The position numbers and the translations under genes were made by a program. Below the pieces are notes generated by a model, which saw only the letters and a program-made list of their open reading frames with translations, made no database searches and was not told the DNA's origin. A DNA stretch of 6,026 bases from assembly GCA_003644175.1 (NCBI GenBank), contig QNBS01000150.1, positions 1 through 6,026 on the forward strand. The letters are read 5' to 3'. Source of the DNA: Planctomycetota bacterium (GTDB lineage Bacteria > Planctomycetota > Phycisphaerae > Sedimentisphaerales > Anaerohalosphaeraceae). Shown here piece by piece: positions 1 to 6,026 of the stretch (position 1 is its first letter; each line of letters starts with the position of its first letter).

Positions 1-278
1 ACAACAGGCTGGCGGGCAAGATCAAATATGTCGGCTTTGACAGTTCGGAGATGCTCGTCAGAGGTCTTAAGGACGGCCACATCCACGGGCTTGTTCTCCA
101 GGACCCGATCAACATGGGTTATCTGGGCGTCAAGACCGTCGTGGCGCATCTGCGAGGCGAGCAAGTGCCCGAGGTCATCGACACGGGTTCGGAGGTGGTG
201 ACGCTGGAGAATATGAACGACCCTAAGATGAAGAACCTGCTGGAACCGGACTACAGGAAATGGTTGGGCGAGAATTAA
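1..278 (+). CDS. Periplasmic sugar-binding protein of a CUT2 ABC importer (C-terminal fragment)
   Basis: Only the last 91 residues are present, reading in frame from position 3 to a TAA at 276-278; the start lies upstream of the window. The fragment has the typical end of an RbsB-like (Peripla_BP_4 type) sugar-binding protein. A strand ending KYVGFDSSE is followed by a helix with GLKDG, then LVLQDP, then NMGYLGVKTVV, and a tail with VVTLENMNDPKMKNLL. In this family the QDP/MGYLG region closes the second lobe around the sugar, and the tail crosses back between the lobes. The protein would capture a monosaccharide in the periplasm and deliver it to the ATPase/permease encoded next. The stop overlaps the ATPase gene by 19 nt, so the two are probably translated together. 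The ligand cannot be named because most binding-site residues lie upstream. The family call is firm; the substrate is unknown. Confidence 0.88.
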   Translation, partial: NRLAGKIKYVGFDSSEMLVRGLKDGHIHGLVLQDPINMGYLGVKTVVAHLRGEQVPEVIDTGSEVVTLENMNDPKMKNLLEPDYRKWLGEN

Positions 279-1804
279 CCGACACAACAAGTGCGCCCCG
301 TCTTGAAATGCAGGGCGTCTCCAAGCGATTCGGTGCGACGATTGCGCTTGCCGATGTCGGTATCAAAGTCTCACCGGGGCGTGTTCATTCGCTTGTCGGC
401 GAAAACGGCGCCGGCAAGAGCACGTTAATGAAGGTGCTTTCCGGCGCCGTCAAAGCGGACGCCGGTCGGATGTGGCTCGACGGCAAACCATTCTCTCCGG
501 GCAATCCCCTTGACGCACGTCGTCAGGGCGTCGCTATGATCTATCAGGAGCTTTCGCTTGCGCCGCATCTTACCGTTGAAGAGAACGTGATGTTGGGAAT
601 GGAGCCCGCGGCGGCGGGTTTTATCCGCCGTGGCCAGGAACGCCGGCGTGTTGTCGAAGCGATCAGTCATTTTGACCATCCTGAGATAAGGCCTGACGTT
701 AAAGTGAGCAAACTGTCGGTCGCCGCCCGGCAATTAGTGGAAATCGCCCGTGCGCTGGCCATCGGCTGTCGCGTTCTCGTTCTCGACGAGCCTACCAGCA
801 GCCTTACCCGGCGGGATGTAAAGCGGCTGTTTGAGCTTATCGAGCATCTCAAGAAGGAGGGTATGGCGATTGTCTATATTTCGCACTTTCTGGAAGAGGT
901 GCAGCAGGTGGCCGATGAGGTTACGGTGTTGCGCGACGGCAATGTTGTCGGGACGAGGTTGCAGTCGGAGATGACGACGGATGATATGATTGGGCTTATG
1001 GTGGGTCGCAAGGTCGAGGATCTGTATCCACGCTCTGCGCGAATACCCGGCGAAGTGGTGCTCGATTTTGCCGGACTTGCGGGAATGAAGCGCCCCGTAA
1101 GCGCCGGTTTGCAGCTTCGGCGCGGAGAGGTGTTAGGCATAGCGGGCCTGATGGGCGCCGGTCGAACCGAGTTGCTGCGCGCCCTGTTCGGTTTGGATCC
1201 CGTTCGACGGGGAACCATTCGGATGGGTGTATACTCCGGGGCTGCGACGCCGGCGCGCCGCTGGATACAGGGGATGGGAATGCTCAGCGAAGACCGAAAG
1301 GAAGAGGGCCTGGCGCTGTCGCTGGCCATCACCGACAATGTCACGCTTTCCAGACTCAGAGGATTCGGACCGATGGGGATGGTCCTGCCCCGACGACAGG
1401 AAGAGAGGACACGGCACTGGATAGACAAACTGGACATTCGCTGCCGCAGCCCGAAGCAAAAGGTGCTGGACCTTTCCGGCGGCAATCAACAGAAGGTGGC
1501 GTTTGCAAGAATGCTCCAGCACGACGTGGATGTGCTCCTGCTGGATGAGCCGACCCGCGGGATTGATGTGGCCGCCAAGGCCGGCGTCTATAAATTGATC
1601 GACGAATTAGCCTGCGGCAGTGTCGAGGCGGGACGAAATCCGCGTGCAATCATGATGGTCAGCAGCTATCTGCCGGAGTTGATGGGAGTCTGCGACCGGA
1701 TAGCGGTGATGTGTCGCGGCAGATTGGGCCCGGCCCATCCGGTGAACGAGGTCGACGAACACCGGCTCATGCTGGAGGCAACCGGACAGGAGATGAACGC
1801 ATGA
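260..1804 (+). CDS. Sugar ABC transporter ATP-binding protein, two fused ATPase domains (RbsA/MglA/XylG type)
   Basis: This 514-residue protein has the usual length for the family and powers CUT2-type sugar import on the cytoplasmic face of the membrane. Domain 1 has Walker A GENGAGKST (47-55), Q-loop Q96, the family's altered signature LSVAARQ (152-158), Walker B VLVLDEP (172-178) and switch His209 (YISH). Domain 2 has the degenerate Walker A GLMGAGRTE (296-304, Lys replaced by Arg), signature LSGGNQQK (405-412), Walker B VLLLDEP (425-431) and SS in place of the switch His (468-469). This asymmetry is normal for RbsA-like proteins and means only domain 1 is fully catalytic. ATG 260 is chosen because the first strand, RLEMQGV (14-20), needs residues upstream of the next in-frame ATG (308). 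Only a weak AGGA abuts the start, so coupling to the preceding gene is likely. Residues about 451-463 carry a modest insertion before the last strand. The 3' end overlaps the permease start by 4 nt. Confidence 0.95.
   Translation: MVGRELTDTTSAPRLEMQGVSKRFGATIALADVGIKVSPGRVHSLVGENGAGKSTLMKVLSGAVKADAGRMWLDGKPFSPGNPLDARRQGVAMIYQELSLAPHLTVEENVMLGMEPAAAGFIRRGQERRRVVEAISHFDHPEIRPDVKVSKLSVAARQLVEIARALAIGCRVLVLDEPTSSLTRRDVKRLFELIEHLKKEGMAIVYISHFLEEVQQVADEVTVLRDGNVVGTRLQSEMTTDDMIGLMVGRKVEDLYPRSARIPGEVVLDFAGLAGMKRPVSAGLQLRRGEVLGIAGLMGAGRTELLRALFGLDPVRRGTIRMGVYSGAATPARRWIQGMGMLSEDRKEEGLALSLAITDNVTLSRLRGFGPMGMVLPRRQEERTRHWIDKLDIRCRSPKQKVLDLSGGNQQKVAFARMLQHDVDVLLLDEPTRGIDVAAKAGVYKLIDELACGSVEAGRNPRAIMMVSSYLPELMGVCDRIAVMCRGRLGPAHPVNEVDEHRLMLEATGQEMNA
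1788..1792 (+). promoter_or_regulatory. Ribosome binding site for the permease gene
   Basis: AGGAG lies 8 nt upstream of ATG 1801, inside the last codons of the ATPase gene. It decides the permease start: the same frame is open back to an ATG at 1711, but the extra 30 residues (rich in Gly, Arg and Pro) lie within the ATPase coding sequence and resemble no permease N-terminus. Confidence 0.75.
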
Positions 1805-2817
1805 CTGACGATATTCGGGCAAACGCCGATTCACTCGAACGCCAAATGAAAATGCCATCCGGTGTCAACCGGGCAGAGTTGCTCAATATTGTCGGCCCGG
1901 TGCTGGCGCTGCTGACTGTTTACGGTTTTTTCGCCATATTTGTGCCGAGCTTTCGTTATGCCGCCAACATCCCCAATATCGCACGTCAGACGACGCCTGT
2001 GGCCATTGCCGCGCTGGGTATGACCCTGGTGATTATCTGCGCCGGCATCGATCTGTCGGTCGGGTCGCTTATTGCATTGGGCTCGGTGGTAATCGCCTGG
2101 CTTCTGGAATACGGGCACATGGACCCGCTTGTCGCCGCCGTTGGAGGGATCGCTGTTTGTGCGTTGTTCGGCATGTTGAGCGGGCTGATAATTACGGGCC
2201 TGCGCGTGGTGCCTTTCATAGTCACATTAGGCATGATGCTTCTGGTTCGGGGCATCGCAATGTTTATTGCCCGCGAACAGAAAATCGACACGCCCTATAC
2301 GTGGCTGACCGAACTTATGGCCGTGCTGCCGGCGGAGCGCAAGTGGATGTGGTTTCCGCCGGGGGTCTGGATAGCGATTGTGCTGGCTGTAATTGTCGCT
2401 GTCATGCTTAGGTATACGCGGCTTGGGCGCCATATCTTCGCCGTTGGCTCCAATGAAATGACGGCGCGACTTTGCGGCGTCTCGGTTTCACTGGTTAAAG
2501 TGGTCGTCTTTACTCTCAGCGGCGTCTTTGCGGGCATTGCAAGTCTGATGTATTTTTCGCGGTTGACCGTGGGCGACCCTTCCGGCGGAATGGGATTCGA
2601 GTTGGATGTAATTGCCGCCGTCGTTATCGGGGGGGGGAGTCTGTCGGGCGGCGAAGGTTCCGTCCTCGGCACGCTCGTCGGCGCCGGCATAATGGGCGTG
2701 ATCCTGGCCGGTTGCCAGCAGATGCTGCTGCCCAGTTATGTGCAGATGATTGTCACGGGTCTGATTATTATCGCAGCGGTCGCGCTGGACCGTCTGCGTC
2801 ATCGTAAAACTTCTTAA
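1801..2817 (+). CDS. Sugar ABC transporter permease (RbsC family, BPD_transp_2)
   Basis: This 338-residue inner-membrane protein forms the translocation channel of the CUT2 importer, most likely as a homodimer with the ATPase encoded upstream. About 30 cytoplasmic residues precede the first membrane segment (about 30-48), and further hydrophobic segments run to residue 330. The hallmark RbsC stretch GMTLVIICAGIDLSVGS is at 73-89. The cytoplasmic coupling region AVGSNEMTARLCGVSV (214-229) matches the family's conserved GGNxxAAxLSGI-like loop that contacts the ATPase. Near the C-terminus, VIGGGSLSGGEGSVLGT (275-291) and a final hydrophobic segment after PSYVQ (321-325) are also typical. ATG 1801 is used because it gives an ATGA overlap with the ATPase stop and has AGGAG 8 nt upstream. 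Codons 277-279 are three GGG in a row, giving a nine-G run. The substrate is not deducible. Confidence 0.94.
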   Translation: MTDDIRANADSLERQMKMPSGVNRAELLNIVGPVLALLTVYGFFAIFVPSFRYAANIPNIARQTTPVAIAALGMTLVIICAGIDLSVGSLIALGSVVIAWLLEYGHMDPLVAAVGGIAVCALFGMLSGLIITGLRVVPFIVTLGMMLLVRGIAMFIAREQKIDTPYTWLTELMAVLPAERKWMWFPPGVWIAIVLAVIVAVMLRYTRLGRHIFAVGSNEMTARLCGVSVSLVKVVVFTLSGVFAGIASLMYFSRLTVGDPSGGMGFELDVIAAVVIGGGSLSGGEGSVLGTLVGAGIMGVILAGCQQMLLPSYVQMIVTGLIIIAAVALDRLRHRKTS

Positions 2818-2835
2818 ATCCACTAAGCTATTAAT

Positions 2836-2842
2836 GGAGGTG
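2836..2842 (+). promoter_or_regulatory. Strong Shine-Dalgarno with no ATG/GTG/TTG at usable distance in the downstream frame
   Basis: GGAGGTG closely matches the anti-Shine-Dalgarno sequence and is the strongest such site in the window. The first in-frame ATG of the epimerase gene (2869) is 28 nt beyond GGAGG, too far for normal initiation. At the right distance in frame lie ATT (2845, 4 nt) and ATC (2848, 7 nt). The ATG at 2834 overlaps the site itself and opens a different frame that stops after 30 codons. The site therefore argues for a non-AUG start for the following gene, or for a base error in its start codon. Confidence 0.65.
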
Positions 2843-2847
2843 TTATT

Positions 2848-4101
2848 ATCGAACTTGAAAAGTATTCAATGGGAATCGGCGACAGGTTTTGCCGACAGGG
2901 CAAGGCGCAACTCGACGCGATTGTAAAGGCGAAGGAAAGCGGTATTGAAATCGTTCCTGTGTGGAACAAATCGCACCGGGAGCACGGCATAATAGGGACG
3001 GTTCCGGCGGATACGCGCCTTGAAGCGGATGCGGCTGTCAGGGACCGCGCCTGGAGTGGTGCGTATTATGTGGATGCCGATCATATCAATCTTTCCAATG
3101 TCGATCTGTTCGTCGATTCCAGTGATTTCTTCACGCTGGATGTTGCCGACTATATCGGGCAGGCGCCCGATGCCGAAGACCTCAAGGCTTTTGTGGAAAA
3201 GAATCGGAAATACGTCGGTTCGCTTGAGATCGCCGGGATCGACGAGGCGATAGAGATTTCGCGGCGGGATATCGAACGCATCGGCGGCAAATTCCTGCTT
3301 GCAGTGAAAGAGGCGGGCAAAATCTATCGTCATATCGAGCAGGCTAAGGGCAAAGGAAACTTTATAACCGAAGTGTCCGTGGACGAATCGAACGAGCCCC
3401 AGAGTCCGGTCGAGATGCTGTTTATACTTTCTGCGATAGCCGACGAAGGGATACCCGCCCAGACAATAGCGCCGAAGTTTACCGGCAGGTTCAACAAGGG
3501 CGTTGACTACGTCGGCGATGCCCTACAGTTTGCAAAAGAGTTCAACCAGGACATCGCCGTAATCAACTTTGCAATTGCAGAGTTTGCGCTGCCGGCGAAT
3601 CTCAAACTGAGCATCCATTCGGGCAGCGATAAGTTCTCGATCTACGCTGCCATAAGAGACGCTTTGCAAAAATTCGATGCGGGCGTTCATCTAAAGACCG
3701 CCGGTACGACCTGGCTGGAAGAGTTGATAGGCCTGGCAATGGCCGAAGGCGAGGGCCTTGAGATTGCAAAAGACATATACGCCGGCGCCCTTGCGCGCTA
3801 CGACGAACTCTGCAAGCCATACGCGACGGTGATCGACATCGACAAGGCGCTACTGCCCACTCCGGATGAGGTTGGCAAGTGGGCCGGCGCGGCGTTTGCG
3901 GCGGCGCTGCGGCACGATCAGTCGTGTGCGGCGTACAATCTGCACTTTCGCCAGATGCTGCACCTGAGCTACAAGATCGCCGCCGAGATGCAGGGGCGTT
4001 TCCTCGATGCGCTGGCGAAATATGAAGATACAATAGCACCCAATGTGAGCGACAATATTTACGAGCGACACATAAGACCGGTTTTCGGGATCGCAGGGTA
4101 A
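2848..4101 (+). CDS. uxaE: UxaE-like ketose/keto-uronate epimerase (tagaturonate epimerase family)
   Basis: The protein resembles UxaE, the metal-dependent enzyme that interconverts D-tagaturonate and D-fructuronate (EC 5.1.2.7), a step linking galacturonate and glucuronate breakdown in the cytoplasm. Numbering from ATG 2869, visible family motifs are GIGDRF (2-7), PVWNKSHREHG (30-40), VDADHINL (68-75), EVSVDE (168-173), LSIHSGSDKFS (247-257) and HLKTAGTTWLEE (274-285). Candidate metal or catalytic residues are Asp71/His72, Glu168, His250 and His274 (inferred from conservation as I recall it). It is about 410-417 residues, lacking the roughly 90-residue N-terminal region I recall in Thermotoga UxaE, so it is a short-form member and its true substrate may differ. 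The start is placed at ATC 2848: the strong Shine-Dalgarno at 2836-2842 fits it, and the extra residues ELEKYS resemble the N-termini of relatives. ATG 2869 is the conservative alternative (410 residues). It follows the transporter after 30 nt, so it probably acts on the imported sugar. Confidence 0.82.
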   Translation: MELEKYSMGIGDRFCRQGKAQLDAIVKAKESGIEIVPVWNKSHREHGIIGTVPADTRLEADAAVRDRAWSGAYYVDADHINLSNVDLFVDSSDFFTLDVADYIGQAPDAEDLKAFVEKNRKYVGSLEIAGIDEAIEISRRDIERIGGKFLLAVKEAGKIYRHIEQAKGKGNFITEVSVDESNEPQSPVEMLFILSAIADEGIPAQTIAPKFTGRFNKGVDYVGDALQFAKEFNQDIAVINFAIAEFALPANLKLSIHSGSDKFSIYAAIRDALQKFDAGVHLKTAGTTWLEELIGLAMAEGEGLEIAKDIYAGALARYDELCKPYATVIDIDKALLPTPDEVGKWAGAAFAAALRHDQSCAAYNLHFRQMLHLSYKIAAEMQGRFLDALAKYEDTIAPNVSDNIYERHIRPVFGIAG

Positions 4102-4109
4102 ATGACTTG

Positions 4110-4128
4110 TAAGGATATTCGTACCTTA
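4110..4128 (+). other. Small hairpin with TTCG loop in the gap between the epimerase and oxidoreductase genes
   Basis: TAAGG, a bulged A, then TA form a seven-pair stem with TACCTTA, closed around a TTCG tetraloop, a loop that is unusually stable in RNA. The stem is AT-rich and is followed by GAGGTTTTAG with only four T, so it is not a convincing intrinsic terminator. It could be a weak pause or RNA-stability element that lowers expression of the downstream genes, or it could be chance. Confidence 0.3.
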
Positions 4129-4160
4129 GAGGTTTTAGCAGTTACATATTGAGATCAGAA

Positions 4161-4167
4161 AGGGAGG
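4161..4167 (+). promoter_or_regulatory. Ribosome binding site for the Gfo/Idh/MocA gene
   Basis: AGGGAGG ends 4 nt before ATG 4172, a close but workable spacing. It supports that start, which also gives a complete twin-arginine signal. The 70-nt gap that holds it shows no convincing -35/-10 pair. Confidence 0.7.
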
Positions 4168-4171
4168 ATGT

Positions 4172-5491
4172 ATGGCAAGTTCAAATGAATCGGGTAAAGG
4201 GCGCGCCACGACACGGCGCCAGTTCCTCAAGGCGACTACCGCGGCCGGCTCGGCTGCTGCTCTTGGCGCGATGCAGCTTGCGCCTAAGGTTTTTGCGGCG
4301 GGCAGCGATATTATTCGTGTGGGTATGATCGGCTGCGGCGGGCGAAACACCGGCGCTGCAGCGCAGGCGCTGACAGCCGACAAAGGGGCGCGGCTGGTCG
4401 CGATGTGCGACATTTTCATGGACCGCGTCAAAGCCAAACGCCAAATCCTCAAGGGACAAAAGGGCGACCAGGTCACAGTGGATGACGATCACTGCTTTGC
4501 GGGTTTTGACGGCTACAAGCACGTTATCGAATCGTCCGACGTCGTGGTGATTGCAAACGCCGCCAAGTTTCACCCGCTCCATGCGATCTCCGCTATCAAG
4601 GCGGGCAAGCATGTGTTCGTTGAAAAGCCGCACGGCATCGATCCGGCGGGGATCAAGCTGATGCGACAGGCGGCCGATCTTGCAAAGGAAAATGGCCTGT
4701 GCCTTGTCTCCGGCCTGCACAGCCGCTATCACGCCGGCTACGCCGAGACGGTCAAGCGGGTTGGCGACGGGGCGATCGGCGATATCATTGCCATCGAGGA
4801 GAATTTCCTGCGCGGTCCGTACGGTGTGATCGGACGCAAGGAAGGGTTGTCGGAAGTCGAGTGGCAGTGCAGCACGCAGTATCATTTCCGCTGGCTGTCG
4901 GGCGACGATGTGGTCCAGTCGCTGGTGCACAACATGGACCGGGCCAGTTGGGTGCTGAAGGACACAGCGCCGGTCAAGTGTCACGGCCTGGGCGGAAGAT
5001 CCTCGATGACCGAACCGATTTACGGTGATGTGTTCGATCATCACTCGGTCGTTTACGAATGTGCCGGCGGCGTGCGTATTTATGCTTTGTGCCGCACGAC
5101 CACCGGATGTTACAACAATTCCTCCAGCGTTGTCTTAGGCAGTAAAGGCACGGCGAACATTACCCGCTGTCGCATCTCGGGCGAGAATGAGTGGCGGTGG
5201 CGGGGGCAATGCAATCCTTACCAGGTCGAGCACGATGTGCTCTTTGCGGGTATTCGTTCGGGCAAGCCCGTCAACAACGGCGATTACATGGCGCGGAGTA
5301 CGCTGATAACGATCATGGGGCAGATTTCCTGCTATACGGGCAAGGAGGTTACCTGGGATCAGGCGAGTAAGTCCGACTTCTATTACGCGCCAAAGCCCGA
5401 GGATTGCCATGACGGCATGGAACCGCCGGTTAAACCCGGCGCACACGGCAGTTATCCCGTGCCTAAACCCGGTTTCACGAAAATGATTTGA
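4172..5491 (+). CDS. Tat-exported Gfo/Idh/MocA family NAD(P)-dependent oxidoreductase
   Basis: This 439-residue protein starts with a twin-arginine signal: RRQFLK at 15-20, a small-residue hydrophobic stretch (21-37) and a likely cut after VFA (40-42). It should therefore be exported folded with its cofactor. The Rossmann domain follows, with strand IRVGMIGCGGRNTG (48-61) carrying the dinucleotide loop, acidic Asp80 at the end of the second strand (CD), and the family's EKP motif at 151-153 with Lys152. The substrate domain has GLHSRYH (181-187) and the catalytic-type HNMD (253-256, His253). Proteins of this class oxidise or reduce sugar and cyclitol hydroxyls; some exported relatives use NAD as a recycled cofactor in glycoside cleavage. 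The final 40 residues are rich in Pro, Gly and Lys. It lies 70 nt after the epimerase and 10 nt before the next gene, so it probably belongs to the same operon. The fold and export calls are firm; the substrate is unknown. Confidence 0.93.
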   Translation: MASSNESGKGRATTRRQFLKATTAAGSAAALGAMQLAPKVFAAGSDIIRVGMIGCGGRNTGAAAQALTADKGARLVAMCDIFMDRVKAKRQILKGQKGDQVTVDDDHCFAGFDGYKHVIESSDVVVIANAAKFHPLHAISAIKAGKHVFVEKPHGIDPAGIKLMRQAADLAKENGLCLVSGLHSRYHAGYAETVKRVGDGAIGDIIAIEENFLRGPYGVIGRKEGLSEVEWQCSTQYHFRWLSGDDVVQSLVHNMDRASWVLKDTAPVKCHGLGGRSSMTEPIYGDVFDHHSVVYECAGGVRIYALCRTTTGCYNNSSSVVLGSKGTANITRCRISGENEWRWRGQCNPYQVEHDVLFAGIRSGKPVNNGDYMARSTLITIMGQISCYTGKEVTWDQASKSDFYYAPKPEDCHDGMEPPVKPGAHGSYPVPKPGFTKMI

Positions 5492-5501
5492 GTCTGAGAA
5501 T

Positions 5502-6026
5502 ATGAATCGTACATCAATATATATGATTACGCACGCTGTGTGCGTTGCGGCGATGGCGGTCGGCGCGGTTGCCTCGCCGGACGGAGGCGTGAAAAAGTAT
5601 ACCGAGACCTTTGCGGCGAAGAACGGCGAGAGGTTTAGCTTTGATATGCTTCTCATTGAAGGCGGCGAGTTTGCGATGGGAAGCGCAAACGACGAACCCG
5701 GTCGGCAGGACCATGAAGGACCGCGGCACAAGGTGCGCGTCGATTCGTTTTATCTTTGCCCGACGGAGATGACGCTTGAGCTTTTTCTCGTGTATTACGA
5801 GGAGACCAACCGCGCCAAGGCGGTGCATGACAAGGCCGTCTCGGGCGATAAAGACGTGGACGCCATTACCGGGCCGACGCCTGTCTTCGGCGAGTTGACG
5901 ATGGGCTACCCCAAAAATCACCCGGCGATGGGGATGACGTGGCGTAATGCGCAGACCTTTTGCAAGTGGCTTTCCAAGAAGACCGGCAAGGCGTATCGCC
6001 TGCCCACCGAAGCGGAGTGGGAGTAC
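5502..6026 (+). CDS. Secreted FGE-sulfatase (SUMF1) domain protein, N-terminal part
   Basis: An open frame from ATG 5502 runs 175 codons to the window edge without a stop. Residues 1-24 look like a Sec signal peptide: short basic start, hydrophobic core around 12-23, likely cut after AVA (22-24). A formylglycine-generating-enzyme-like domain (PF03781 type) follows. GGEFAMGS (54-61) is the classic domain opening, then EGPRHKVRVDSFYL (72-85), PTEMTLELF (87-95, where most members have an EVTNxxY-type motif), PAMGMTWRNAQTFCKWLS (141-158) and RLPTEAEWEY (166-175). True FGEs convert a sulfatase cysteine to formylglycine; many bacterial relatives have other or unknown roles. The region holding the catalytic cysteines is beyond the window, so activity cannot be judged. 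It starts 10 nt after the oxidoreductase stop with only a weak GAGA upstream, suggesting coupled translation. PVC bacteria often encode many such proteins near sulfatases and carbohydrate genes. Confidence 0.87.
   Translation, partial: MNRTSIYMITHAVCVAAMAVGAVASPDGGVKKYTETFAAKNGERFSFDMLLIEGGEFAMGSANDEPGRQDHEGPRHKVRVDSFYLCPTEMTLELFLVYYEETNRAKAVHDKAVSGDKDVDAITGPTPVFGELTMGYPKNHPAMGMTWRNAQTFCKWLSKKTGKAYRLPTEAEWEY

Noticed and set aside
874..1485. Minus-strand open frame of 203 codons opposite the ATPase gene
   Set aside because: It is Ser/Arg/Pro-rich with no motif and is fully covered by the ATPase with all its conserved blocks.
1711..1800. N-terminal extension of the permease to ATG 1711
   Set aside because: It overlaps the ATPase by 94 nt and its 30 residues are unlike a permease N-terminus; ATG 1801 has a well-placed AGGAG and a 4-nt overlap with the ATPase stop.
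2834..2926. Short open frame of 30 codons starting at ATG 2834 (possible leader peptide)
   Set aside because: Its ATG overlaps the Shine-Dalgarno that serves the epimerase, it has no ribosome site of its own, and its peptide shows no regulatory codon run.
4102..4171. Promoter for the oxidoreductase gene in the 70-nt gap
   Set aside because: TACATA near 4144 resembles a -10 box, but the bases 17 nt upstream do not form a -35 element; co-transcription from upstream is simpler.
4181..5044. Long minus-strand open frame (287 codons) opposite the oxidoreductase gene
   Set aside because: It lies entirely within a well-supported gene on the other strand, shows no recognisable domain, and is the kind of antisense frame expected in GC-rich coding DNA.
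5135..5921. Minus-strand open frames of 198 and 135 codons near the window end
   Set aside because: They lie opposite the oxidoreductase 3' end and the FGE-domain gene, whose + strand frame carries clear family motifs; the antisense products show none.

Overview
The window reads as one co-directional, moderately GC-rich (by eye) block of a carbohydrate-utilisation locus. All supported genes lie on the + strand and are tightly packed. The style of the genes points to a planctomycete or other PVC-group bacterium, perhaps Phycisphaerae/Sedimentisphaerales or a relative: a twin-arginine-exported Gfo/Idh/MocA oxidoreductase, a secreted FGE/SUMF1-domain protein, and a short-form UxaE-like epimerase beside a sugar ABC transporter. 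This assignment is inferred from gene content; there is no rRNA or other phylogenetic marker here.

Layout: (1) positions 1-278, the C-terminal end of a periplasmic sugar-binding protein (RbsB-like); (2) 260-1804, a two-domain sugar ABC ATPase (RbsA/MglA/XylG type); (3) 1801-2817, an RbsC-type permease. Together these form a CUT2-class ribose/xylose/galactose-type importer, translationally coupled by overlaps of 19 and 4 nt. (4) About 2848-4101, a member of the UxaE (tagaturonate/fructuronate epimerase) family; its Shine-Dalgarno sequence points to a non-AUG start upstream of the first in-frame ATG. (5) 4172-5491, a Tat-exported Gfo/Idh/MocA NAD(P)-dependent oxidoreductase. (6) 5502 to the window end, the N-terminal 175 residues of a signal-peptide-bearing FGE-sulfatase (SUMF1) domain protein that runs off the edge.

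Working model (inference): a sugar or sugar acid is imported by the CUT2 transporter and epimerised in the cytoplasm by the UxaE homologue, while the exported oxidoreductase and the FGE-domain protein act outside the cytoplasm on the parent glycan or its breakdown products. The transported substrate cannot be read from the sequence. No gap exceeds 70 nt. I see no RNA genes, mobile elements, CRISPR arrays or convincing promoter, so the genes are probably one transcript started upstream of the window.
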